Shown in pieces: positions 26,467-34,424 of a stretch of DNA of 64,000 nucleotides. The number at the start of each line of letters is the position of its first letter. Positions within the stretch are counted from its first letter, which is position 1. Origin of the DNA: an uncultured bacterium (GTDB lineage: Bacteria; Verrucomicrobiota; Lentisphaeria; Victivallales; UBA1829). The notes under the pieces were generated by a model, which was not told the DNA's origin, did no database searches, and was given only the letters and a program-made list of their open reading frames with translations. The position numbers were made by a program, and so were the translations under genes. The stretch covers positions 1 through 64,000 of the forward strand of contig URNX01000007.1 of assembly GCA_900549415.1 (NCBI GenBank), given 5' to 3'.

Positions 26467-29400
26467 TTATTCCTGAATCAGTTCGAAGTAGACGCTTGCT
26501 TTCTTTAATTTATCCGTATTGACATTGATTTTCAAGCGTCCGTTTTCTGATTTAAGCGGAATTTCTTCGCGGCGTGTGCCGTCCAGAGCGAGCGCATAGA
26601 GTTTGAATCCCGCGGTATCGGAATGTTTCAAACTTGCATTGAATTTGCCGGTGCGGAGCATCGGAACCGGATCGCCGTTCTGCCAGCCGTGAAGGAAGGC
26701 CCCCCGGTATGAGACCGTTCCGTTTTTATTTGCCGTTGCGGTCGTGAAGATCAGCAGCATTCTGCGGCTTGCGGAAAGCGGGAGCCCATCCACCGAAACA
26801 AGCGAGATGCAGCCGTCACTGCTGGTCGATTCGATTGCAAAATCCCCCAGATCGGCGGAACTGCCGGCTGTGAGACATGCCCCCTGCGTGCGCGGGGTAC
26901 GGACTTCCAGTTTCTTCTCTGCCGTGAACATAGTTATCTGAGCATTGTCAGTCTGGTAAATTCCCTGCGCCGGAACGGAGAGGTTGGCCGCGGAAAGAAT
27001 GCCGCGTTTGCGCAGAAGATCCGCGAACTCAGCCGCGCTGAACATGCGGTCTTTGCCGCTTCCCGCACCGATTGCGTCATCGAGTTCCGACTTATAGAGT
27101 CCGTCCGTGCGGGTTGCCGGAATGGCAAGATCATGCGGAACAGAACTGCGGACGCCTGCCGGACGCGGCGTGCAGGGAAACTCCATGCTGAATCCGGTCA
27201 TCAGAGCAAGCTTGGTCTGTTCGGGAGAAACAGGCTGGAAAAACTTTGTCAGTTCCGGAGAAACCTGAAGTGCGATATTGTGTGTGCTCGGAGCGGCATC
27301 GCCGCGCCGGAAGAGCGCGTAAATCAGAGAGAGGGAGCCGCGCGCAACCGGATTGCTTCCGATGTTGAACGTACTTAGCCGTTCCGGAGTCAGTGTTACC
27401 GGACCCGAATGCGGAAGAACGGCACGGAAGTTCTGGAATGCAGAGTACCCGCCCATGACGAGTCCGAATTCATAGGAATAGGGATTCGGGGGACAGTGGT
27501 TTGTTTCGGTGACGAAATAGGGGCGGTCGGCAAACTTCGCGGCGACGAGATTGCGCCAGTAAAGAGCTGCGCTGCTGACGGCGCTCTGCATGGTTGCCGC
27601 GCGGGAACCGCGGACGGCATCCCGCTGTGTATTGAGATTGAGTCCGATGGCATGGGACCAGTAGCTGTGTCCGAACGCGATCTGCGAATACCGGCTGCGG
27701 ACCGCATTGTCGCCGAACCAGACTGGAACGTCGAATTGTCCGATCAATCCTTTGTATCCGAATTCCCGGATCGTTTTTTCGCAGAACTCCATCATTCTGC
27801 TCTGAAGTTCCGTGCAGCACTCGATGAAGTCGCGCGATTTCGGGGAATCTTTCGCCGCACCGGAGAGCAGACCGCGCGTGACCGTGATTTTTTCAAAGGA
27901 GTCAAAAGAACTCTTCCATGCATTGTTCAACGCTGCAATGTTTTTATATTTTGCAGACAGGAACTCACGGAAGCGGCGGTTGAACAGCTGAATTTCGTTT
28001 GCCGTAACGCGCGTTCCCTTGAGATTAGTCCAGATCATGCAGCCTTCTTCCTCGTTGCTGAATTCGACTGTAACAAGCTGGGGATCATCGGCAAGACGCG
28101 TTCCGGTATAGGGATTAACGGTGTCGAGAATTGTTTTTGCGTTTTCGCGGAAACGCGCTTTTGCCTCATCGGTCAGAAGCAGAAGTCCGATCCGGCGCGG
28201 GTGGGAACCGGCAAATCCGCTGCCTCTGTGGTCGTAAATGGAAATATTGAGATAACAGCCCTGTTTCTTGAGTTCGGAGATCATGAACCAGTTGCGGTCG
28301 CGTTCCTCTTTTGTGCCGTACCAGCAGCGAGATTCGATATGGAACCGGATATGATTCATGCCGAGCGCACGCAGAGAACGTGCGTATTCCTTTGCAAACG
28401 CCTCAAACTGTGCGCGGTTCATGGGAGCCCAATCCTTGATCACAAAACCGTCGTCGCGGACATTGGTTTCATACGGATACGTTCCGCTGCCAGCGCCGGA
28501 AAAGGGCCCGTTTGCTCCGAAGAAGCGCACCGGATTTTTTGCATCCCGCTCAAAAACGGGTTCGCCTTTGTCATTCAGAATGAGCCGTCCGAATTTCCCT
28601 GCGGGGGTGTGGACAGCTCCGGAGAAATCAAGCGCTGTTCCCGGCTGGACAACGAGTTTCCCCAGAGCGGCGGTCTTCCAGCCGCTGCCGTTCTTGATGA
28701 GAACGGTCGGCAGATACCATTCTGCGAGATTCTGCCACATCTGATGACGCGGCAGTTTTGCGGTCGGACCGTACATCAGAAACCAGCCATTGCTTCCCGG
28801 GAAGACTTTGATTGCAATGGTATTTTTGCCCTTCTTCAGTTCGAAATCAACCGGGTGATTGTCCGGAGAGAAACGGGTTGTTTCATTTCCAGCTTTCTCA
28901 AGACGGCTGGTTGAATAATATTCTTTTCCGTTGCAATAGAAAGTGAAATACCAGTCGGCGGCAAGACCGAGACGCACTGTGCGGTCGCGGTCACTTTCCA
29001 CTTCCGTCATGAGCATGACACAGCTGCGCGGTTCATGTTTCGGTATGAGGGGAAGACAGTCGATTTTCCCGTTGACGGCTTTTACTTTGACCGGGAAAAT
29101 ATCCGTCTCTTTCCTTCCGTTTGCCGAATAGGTCCAGCGTTCCGGAATGATTGCAGGGGCCTCGCGGTAGACACTGGCGTTGACAAATGCGGTCCATTCG
29201 TCATTCAGTTTCGGACACGGGTCAACTTTTTCGAGTTTCACATTGCGGATTTCGACTTCCGAATCAATGAAATTTCCAAGATGAAACGAGATGGCTGAAG
29301 GAGGGTCCGCAGGGATCTTTTTCCTGCGGTTGAAACGGAATGACCAGTCGTATTGAAGTTCTCCCGGGTGAATCTGCAGACGTTTTGAACTGAAGAGGGG

Positions 29401-29649
29401 ATAATGCGGCTTTTGCCGGACTCCGGCGCCGACGGTCAGTTCCGCAGAACGACTGGTTTTTACCGTAAAAGTGAGACGGTAGTCCTGTCTGTCTTCCAAC
29501 GGAACGAAAGTATAGAGCAGAACTGCGCCGTTTTTTGCTTTCTGAAGCGGGATGTTCAGCTGCAAAGCGTTTTTTGCAAAACACGCCTTGCGCGGAGTTG
29601 CGACTTTATAATCCGGAGCGATCCAGCAGCGCCAGGTGTTCCAGTCCAT
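26467..29649 (-). CDS. large clan GH-A-like glycoside hydrolase with N-terminal carbohydrate-binding-like domains
   Basis: The 1060-residue frame has beta-rich N-terminal regions (about 1-145 and 150-330, the second with a sugar-binding jellyroll look: ADWYFTFYCNGKEYY..GKNTIAIKV). A TIM barrel follows (about 370-760), beginning RSLRALGMNHIRFHIESRCW. Candidate acid/base is Glu533 in EFSNEEEG, and candidate nucleophile Glu715 in FVTETNH, the Asn-Glu/Glu layout of clan GH-A. A C-terminal beta region ends the protein. Family number and substrate are not assignable by eye. The signal peptide is present upstream but out of frame, so the gene may be frameshifted (see 29650-29723). Confidence 0.75.
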   Translation of the reverse strand: MDWNTWRCWIAPDYKVATPRKACFAKNALQLNIPLQKAKNGAVLLYTFVPLEDRQDYRLTFTVKTSRSAELTVGAGVRQKPHYPLFSSKRLQIHPGELQYDWSFRFNRRKKIPADPPSAISFHLGNFIDSEVEIRNVKLEKVDPCPKLNDEWTAFVNASVYREAPAIIPERWTYSANGRKETDIFPVKVKAVNGKIDCLPLIPKHEPRSCVMLMTEVESDRDRTVRLGLAADWYFTFYCNGKEYYSTSRLEKAGNETTRFSPDNHPVDFELKKGKNTIAIKVFPGSNGWFLMYGPTAKLPRHQMWQNLAEWYLPTVLIKNGSGWKTAALGKLVVQPGTALDFSGAVHTPAGKFGRLILNDKGEPVFERDAKNPVRFFGANGPFSGAGSGTYPYETNVRDDGFVIKDWAPMNRAQFEAFAKEYARSLRALGMNHIRFHIESRCWYGTKEERDRNWFMISELKKQGCYLNISIYDHRGSGFAGSHPRRIGLLLLTDEAKARFRENAKTILDTVNPYTGTRLADDPQLVTVEFSNEEEGCMIWTNLKGTRVTANEIQLFNRRFREFLSAKYKNIAALNNAWKSSFDSFEKITVTRGLLSGAAKDSPKSRDFIECCTELQSRMMEFCEKTIREFGYKGLIGQFDVPVWFGDNAVRSRYSQIAFGHSYWSHAIGLNLNTQRDAVRGSRAATMQSAVSSAALYWRNLVAAKFADRPYFVTETNHCPPNPYSYEFGLVMGGYSAFQNFRAVLPHSGPVTLTPERLSTFNIGSNPVARGSLSLIYALFRRGDAAPSTHNIALQVSPELTKFFQPVSPEQTKLALMTGFSMEFPCTPRPAGVRSSVPHDLAIPATRTDGLYKSELDDAIGAGSGKDRMFSAAEFADLLRKRGILSAANLSVPAQGIYQTDNAQITMFTAEKKLEVRTPRTQGACLTAGSSADLGDFAIESTSSDGCISLVSVDGLPLSASRRMLLIFTTATANKNGTVSYRGAFLHGWQNGDPVPMLRTGKFNASLKHSDTAGFKLYALALDGTRREEIPLKSENGRLKINVNTDKLKKASVYFELIQE

Positions 29650-29723
29650 TTTTGCAGGCAGCAGATTTTCCGCAGAAAGTCCAGCGCGGCTGACGCTAGG
29701 AGAGAGAAAAACAGTTTTTTCAT
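29650..29723 (-). other. out-of-frame signal peptide of the large hydrolase (apparent 1-base deletion)
   Basis: From an ATG at 29723 with AAGGA nine bases upstream, the sequence reads MKKLFFSLLASAAL and then goes astray. The hydrolase frame, read upstream of its first Met, gives AGLSAENLLPAK. One extra base near 29684 (GCGGCT instead of GCGCT) would join the two into a normal Sec signal peptide and cleavage region directly before the hydrolase. Confidence 0.8.
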
Positions 29724-29735
29724 GTGCGAAGATCC

Positions 29736-30515
29736 TTATTTGAATTTGCGGTAAGCTTTGCTTTCGTCAAAGAGTCTGTAGATATTGTAATTGGTATAAA
29801 GTGAAGCCGCTTTCTGTGAGCTCGCGCTCATATCCAGATGCATGACATTCGCGGCTCCGCCGTGACGGGTTGTGATAAGCCCGTGATAGGAATTTTCCGT
29901 GGTATTCGGATCGTTTATTGTGCAGTAGGCGCGCTTGGTTTCCCCTTTCAGAGAATCTCCGGCGACGATCGTCCGGCTGGAGCCGGGGACGACGTAGCCG
30001 ATGGTGTTTTTCGCCTTCATGATATCCGTGCGGCGGGTTGCTTTGGTGATGGTTCTTGCTCCGCTGAATGCCGCACTGAGTCCGAATGTCTGATGAACAA
30101 TCATGCCGGAACCGGTTCCGAGAGCGAAATCTTTGGTACAGCGGTAGGCTTTGGTGAGACGGACATTTTTTTCAACGCTGTAGGCTGCAACAGAGCTGTT
30201 GCCGGCGACTTCTTTTTCTTTGAGTCCGGGAGTCATCGTCAGAAGCAGGTTGCCGACCCAGGGAATCTGATATTCCGGGGGACGCCCGTCGTCGCCGACC
30301 TGATAGAGCGGGGCGGGGAAATAATCGTTGAAGCTGTCCGCATACATGGTCAAAGCGGTTCCGGTCTGCTTCAGATTGCTGAGACAGCCGATCGCGTGCG
30401 CCTTGTCTCGGGCTTTGTTCAGGGCGGGAAGGAGCAGACCGGCAAGGATGGCAATCACGGCAATTACCACAAGGAGCTCCACAAGGGTAAACATAGATTT
30501 CTTCTGTTTCATCAT
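29736..30515 (-). CDS. prepilin-type cleavage/methylation protein (DUF1559-like pseudopilin)
   Basis: The 259-residue protein starts with a type IV prepilin signal, MFTLVELLVVIAVIAILAG, with Glu at position +5 after the presumed cleavage before Phe, then LLPALNKARDKAHAIGCLSNLKQ. The C-terminal RHGGAANVMHLDMS is a variant of the H-x9-DG motif. Planctomycete and Lentisphaerota genomes hold very many such proteins, often next to carbohydrate-active enzymes, as here. Two ATGs stand in tandem; GAAAGGG spacing favours the second (30512). Role, perhaps surface assembly of degradative enzymes, is inferred. Confidence 0.88.
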   Translation of the reverse strand: MMKQKKSMFTLVELLVVIAVIAILAGLLLPALNKARDKAHAIGCLSNLKQTGTALTMYADSFNDYFPAPLYQVGDDGRPPEYQIPWVGNLLLTMTPGLKEKEVAGNSSVAAYSVEKNVRLTKAYRCTKDFALGTGSGMIVHQTFGLSAAFSGARTITKATRRTDIMKAKNTIGYVVPGSSRTIVAGDSLKGETKRAYCTINDPNTTENSYHGLITTRHGGAANVMHLDMSASSQKAASLYTNYNIYRLFDESKAYRKFK

Positions 30516-30527
30516 TTTCCCTTTCTT

Positions 30528-30896
30528 TCAGTTTGTCTGTCTGCAGATTTCATCCACAAGAAAAGTTCCGTTCACGGCGGCGGGGAATCCCGCGTAGACG
30601 GCGAGCTGAAGCATGACTTCCATCAGCTCTTCGCGTGAGGCGCCGCATTTCATTGCGGCGCGGATGTGACTGCGCAGTTCCGTTTCCAGCCCGCTCTGAG
30701 CTGCAAGCGCGGAGACAATCACCAGTTCGCGGGTCTTGAGGTCCAGCCCCGGGCGGTCGTGAATGTCGCCGAATGCGAATTCCACAATGGCGTCCGCGAG
30801 TGCGGGGGAGATCTCTTTGAGGCGCGGGACAATTGTCGAGTGGTCAAAGAGCTTTGCGCGTCTTGCGACGCCCTTCCGGTAACGTTCTGATTCCAT
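30528..30896 (-). CDS. carboxymuconolactone decarboxylase (CMD) family protein
   Basis: The 122-residue all-helical protein has the CMD core: LDLKTRELVIVSALAAQ, then ELRSHIRAAMKCGASREELMEVMLQLAVYAGFPAAVNG. The Cys-x-x-Cys pair of AhpD-type peroxidase reductases is absent, since only one Cys sits at MKCG, so a thiol-redox role is unlikely and a decarboxylase or lactonase-like role is possible. It lies 26 bases after the glycyl radical enzyme gene on the same strand and 12 bases before the prepilin gene, so it is probably transcribed with the glycyl radical enzyme. Confidence 0.88.
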   Translation of the reverse strand: MESERYRKGVARRAKLFDHSTIVPRLKEISPALADAIVEFAFGDIHDRPGLDLKTRELVIVSALAAQSGLETELRSHIRAAMKCGASREELMEVMLQLAVYAGFPAAVNGTFLVDEICRQTN

Positions 30897-30922
30897 ATTT
30901 CAATCCTCCTCTGTTGTGTTGG

Positions 30923-33166
30923 TCAGGAAACTTTGGCGCGGTGTTCTGTCTGGGCTATGAACAGATCCTGTTCCGTGCGGCTGAGATTTACAAAATAGAC
31001 GTTCCACCCGCAGACGCGCACCTGGAGTGTGCGGTATTTTTCCGGATGCGCCTGGGCGTCGCGAAGAACGTCCGCATCGAAAATATTGCCCTGAATGGAG
31101 TGTCCGCCCATTTTGAAATAGGTCCGGACAAGCGTTGCGAGCGTATCAAGCCCCTCATCTCCCTCCACGGCTGTCGGGTGCATGACAAAATCATACATGC
31201 CGGCATGACTGAAATCCGTCATATCCATTTTGCAGATGGAACGCATTTCTTCAAGGATTCCCCTGCGGTTCATGCCGATGTTCGGACAAAGGTTCTTGGA
31301 GAGTGGTTCTCCGGACTTGTGTCCATCGGGCGTCGCTCCGGTGACTTTGCACCAGACGACATTGAAATCAATGGTGATCTGTCCATTCTTGTAGATTCCG
31401 CCGCGGGCATTAGGACGCCCGTTGATGCGGCTTGCGATAAACTTCTGCAAATCAAGCATGATGCCGTCGGCAAGTTCGCTTCCGTTGCCGTATTTGTCAG
31501 AGTCATCGAGAATGAGCTTGCGGAGCGTTTCATACCCCTTCCAGTCGGCGGCGAGTGCGGCGGCAAACTCCTTCATGGAAACGAGTTTGCGGTCAAACAC
31601 GAATTTGCGGACGGCGGTCAGGGAATCGACGGCGGTTGCAAGACAGCCGATGCAGAGAGCCGTGTTGCAGTATTTTGCTCCGGTCGCATATGCGTCTTCT
31701 CCTTTTTCGAGAGCTTCGCGCATGGTGGCGGAATACATGTTTGCCGGATTGATGACATCAAGTTTGCGTTCAAAATGCTCAATGATATTCATGCAGTAGA
31801 AAAGGATATCGTCAAACTGTTTTTCGAAAGCTTTTCTGAAATCGGCAAAAGTCTTGAATTCCGCCGGGTCACCGGTGTCGCAGCCGAGCTTGTATCCTGT
31901 TTCGGGATCGACGCCGCGGTTGAAGGCGAGTTCCAGCAGTTTCCCCATGTTCAGGCGGAAGGGAATGGTTTTCGCCTCGCGCTCCTTGACGGTGTAATCC
32001 CAGCAGCCGGACATAAGGAATGTGCGGGCCTCTTCTTCCGTCGCGCCGCACTTGCGGAGAGTCCTGAATGCGACTTCATCGTTGATGATGGAGATGCTGC
32101 TGTTTCCTCCGCGGATCGCCTCCAGAACGCGGCGCAGGAATGAATCCGGAGTTTTCGGAGAGATGCGCACCTGAAGTTTCGGATCGTAGATGTCCGCTTC
32201 ATCGTAGGCGTTGAAAATCAGCCAGGAAAAATCGGTGATCTGGTCATTGCCTTCCTCATCCTGCGAATTGAAATACATCGGCTGCTGATAACGGACATTC
32301 ATTGCGGAGAAGTGATTCATGAAGAATTTGAAAAGCTCTTTGATCTGCGCGGCGTCAAAAGTTCCGTTCTGAATGTCGCGGCGGTAGAAATCGCGGTAAA
32401 GCGTATCAACTCCGCCGAGCGTGCGCGCCCGCTGGGCTTCGATGTTCTCCTGAATCTTCCAGTAGATAAGCGAAAGGAGCAGTGCCTCATAGGTGTTCTG
32501 CGGAGCGCCCGCCGCAATGGAACGGAGCGCTTTTGCCAGCAGCGGCATCTTGGGACCGGCGGATTCATGCGCTTCCACGTATGCTGCAAGACGGTTCATG
32601 AAGCGGAGAATTGCACGGTAAGTCAGAACGATTCCTTCAAAGAATGCCTGTTTCACAGGATCGGAGGGATCGGATTTCGCCTGATATGCGAGAACCCGGT
32701 CAAGCAGTCCTTTCAGTCCGAGAGTGAGAATATCGTGCCAGCAGGGGGTGGAGTGGTCGTAGTCGGGATATATGACAATGAGCTTCGCTTCCCGCGCCTG
32801 TCTGCAGCGCAGATCATTGTAACAGGCGAGTTCACCTGCATAAAGTTCATCCTGCCAGTGAAACTGTGCGACTTTCGCGATTTTGTCGAAATCGCATCCG
32901 GCATCAATTCTGTGCGTGACACGCTGGGCGTCCCAGAGAATGCCGAACCAGTCTTCGGGATATAGACCCAGCTGAATGTTGTCGAGGATATGCTCCACAA
33001 TCTTTGCTTTTGCAACTGGATGCGGAACTCCGTCAAGAGTCTTGAGAAGCTCCTTCGCCTCTTCTTTCAGAACGGGATATTCCCGTCCGCTTTCACGATC
33101 GTAGACGGCATTGGCGTACATGCCGTCAAGAATTTTGCGGTCACGGTCAAAAGTGTTCCAGATCAT
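30923..33166 (-). CDS. glycyl radical enzyme of unassigned subfamily (PFL-like)
   Basis: This 747-residue protein has the pyruvate formate-lyase fold marks: an active-site cysteine loop at residues 385-390 (MSGCWD, Cys388) and the C-terminal glycyl radical loop QVRVCGWNVYF with Gly720, followed by IAQTEH. In the dehydratase/lyase subfamilies the thiyl Cys is usually followed by x-Glu (GCVE); here it is Cys-Trp-Asp. The radical glycine is followed by Trp. Neither pattern matches a subfamily I know, so I assign no reaction. It is followed by an activase-like remnant and by a CMD-family gene. Enzymes of this class act only without oxygen. Confidence 0.85.
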   Translation of the reverse strand: MIWNTFDRDRKILDGMYANAVYDRESGREYPVLKEEAKELLKTLDGVPHPVAKAKIVEHILDNIQLGLYPEDWFGILWDAQRVTHRIDAGCDFDKIAKVAQFHWQDELYAGELACYNDLRCRQAREAKLIVIYPDYDHSTPCWHDILTLGLKGLLDRVLAYQAKSDPSDPVKQAFFEGIVLTYRAILRFMNRLAAYVEAHESAGPKMPLLAKALRSIAAGAPQNTYEALLLSLIYWKIQENIEAQRARTLGGVDTLYRDFYRRDIQNGTFDAAQIKELFKFFMNHFSAMNVRYQQPMYFNSQDEEGNDQITDFSWLIFNAYDEADIYDPKLQVRISPKTPDSFLRRVLEAIRGGNSSISIINDEVAFRTLRKCGATEEEARTFLMSGCWDYTVKEREAKTIPFRLNMGKLLELAFNRGVDPETGYKLGCDTGDPAEFKTFADFRKAFEKQFDDILFYCMNIIEHFERKLDVINPANMYSATMREALEKGEDAYATGAKYCNTALCIGCLATAVDSLTAVRKFVFDRKLVSMKEFAAALAADWKGYETLRKLILDDSDKYGNGSELADGIMLDLQKFIASRINGRPNARGGIYKNGQITIDFNVVWCKVTGATPDGHKSGEPLSKNLCPNIGMNRRGILEEMRSICKMDMTDFSHAGMYDFVMHPTAVEGDEGLDTLATLVRTYFKMGGHSIQGNIFDADVLRDAQAHPEKYRTLQVRVCGWNVYFVNLSRTEQDLFIAQTEHRAKVS

Positions 33167-33183
33167 ATTTGCAAACCTTTCGT

Positions 33184-33660
33184 TTAGTATTTTTCCCCAT
33201 GAATGATGACTGTTTCCGCTCCGTTCGCCTTCATAAGCGCGGCGGCTTTCTGAAGTTCAATCCGGCCGGGGGAGGGAACATGCGGCATGGTATCCGGACG
33301 CCCGACAGCCTCGTATTTCGAGCGGGCAAGCGCATGATACGGCAGCAGGCGCACCGGCGGAACAACGGGCAGCGAGGAGAGAAATTTTGCGGTCTCCGCC
33401 AGATTCTCCGCGCTGTCATTGTGTCCGGGAACAAGCGGAATGCGGATTTCTATTGTTTTACCCGCTTCTGCAATGAAACGGATGTTTTCCAGAATCCGTT
33501 CGTTCGGCGCACCCGTGAGTTTGCGGTGGAGGTTGCTTGCGAACGCTTTCAGGTCGAGCAGAAAAAGGTCGGTGAACGGCAGAACGGTTTCGATGGCGCA
33601 GCGCGGGACATTAACGCAGGAATCAACTTTCAACCGGACGTGCCGCCACGCACAGACGGT
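33184..33660 (-). pseudogene. 5'-truncated glycyl radical enzyme activase (radical SAM), C-terminal half
   Basis: The readable protein matches the second half of glycyl radical activating enzymes: KVDSCVNVPR, then FTDLFLLDLKAF, IEIRIPLVPGHND and VRLLPYHALARSKYEAVGR. The first half, with the CxxxCxxC cluster motif that binds S-adenosylmethionine, is missing. The only start codon is a TTG at 33633, giving 149 residues. Homology by eye continues upstream to about 33660 (VCAWRHVRLKVDSC) and then stops; the frame closes at a TGA at 33721. It lies 17 bases upstream of the glycyl radical enzyme, its presumed target. As written it cannot be a working activase. Confidence 0.75.
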
Positions 33661-33722
33661 CGAATTCCCCTCTGTATCGTCTTCTGCTGATTCCGGAAGC
33701 CGCGCCGGACTCGGAATCGTTC

Positions 33723-34355
33723 ATGGGCAATGACCAGTACTCCTTGCCGCTCAGAAAAGGCGGTGCATATCTGCGTCCGTCCTTCGGAACGTATGAAACG
33801 TTTCTTACCCGGGACATCTTCTTCATTGCGGTTCATTTTGAGCTGAAGCTGTTTGACATGGATCTTCCGGGCGCCGCCAACCGGGTGATTGCGTGCAATG
33901 TTCCGGAACTTTGCGAACTCGTGATGAATTCCGGACGGAACGTTCTTCCCATGACGGTTCATGCCGTTACGGAAATTTTTCTCGCGCGAGTATGGAGCGA
34001 ACTTTTTCCGGACACATGGTGGGAGGATCGTCTGCATGAGAAAAAATACCAGAGCCTTTTCCATTATATAGAAACGCACCGCTCTCCGGCATCACTTACC
34101 GTAAACGAACTAGCGGAGTTTGCCGGACTCCGGCGGGAGGTGTTTTCGCGGAATTTCACGCATGCGCTCGGCATGACTCCGAAGGAGTATCTGGTGCGCC
34201 ACCTGATGTCCAAAGCGTCATCGCTTCTTCTGAATCCGAATATGCTCATTTCAGATATAGCGAAACGTCTCGGATTCAACGATGAATTTTATTTTTCCCG
34301 TTTTTTCAAGCACAACAGCGGACTTTCACCCACAGAGTTTCGGAAAATCCAGTGA
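33723..34355 (+). CDS. AraC-family transcriptional regulator, probably 5'-truncated
   Basis: The 210-residue frame has the end of an AraC-type cupin ligand domain (GTYETFLTRDIFFIAVHFEL) and a complete double helix-turn-helix (SLTVNELAEFAGLRREVFSRNF, then MLISDIAKRLGFNDEFYFSRFFKHNSGLSPTEFRK). Upstream in frame the cupin appears to continue (SPLYRLLLIPEAAPDSESF) back to about 33668, but no ATG, GTG or TTG precedes it before a TAA at 33612. The N-terminus therefore looks lost. Normal family length is about 260-300 residues. It points away from the activase remnant, as a regulator divergent from its target operon would. Confidence 0.8.
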   Translation: MGNDQYSLPLRKGGAYLRPSFGTYETFLTRDIFFIAVHFELKLFDMDLPGAANRVIACNVPELCELVMNSGRNVLPMTVHAVTEIFLARVWSELFPDTWWEDRLHEKKYQSLFHYIETHRSPASLTVNELAEFAGLRREVFSRNFTHALGMTPKEYLVRHLMSKASSLLLNPNMLISDIAKRLGFNDEFYFSRFFKHNSGLSPTEFRKIQ

Positions 34356-34361
34356 TTGCGG

Positions 34362-34390
34362 TTGCTTTTGCCCGCTTTCCGGAGTATATT
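34362..34390 (+). promoter_or_regulatory. sigma-70 promoter for the lactate permease gene
   Basis: TTGCTT (34362-34367), 17-base spacer, TATATT (34385-34390), 34 bases before the ATG at 34425 and directly after the AraC gene stop. Confidence 0.6.
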
Positions 34391-34424
34391 ATGCCTTTAC
34401 ATTTTAATTAAAAACGAGGAATAT

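Noticed and set aside
27409..28914. 501-codon plus-strand frame inside the large hydrolase
   Set aside because: Antisense shadow; the hydrolase frame has clear domains and catalytic motifs.
30833..32143. 436-codon plus-strand frame inside the glycyl radical enzyme gene
   Set aside because: Antisense shadow with no recognisable features.
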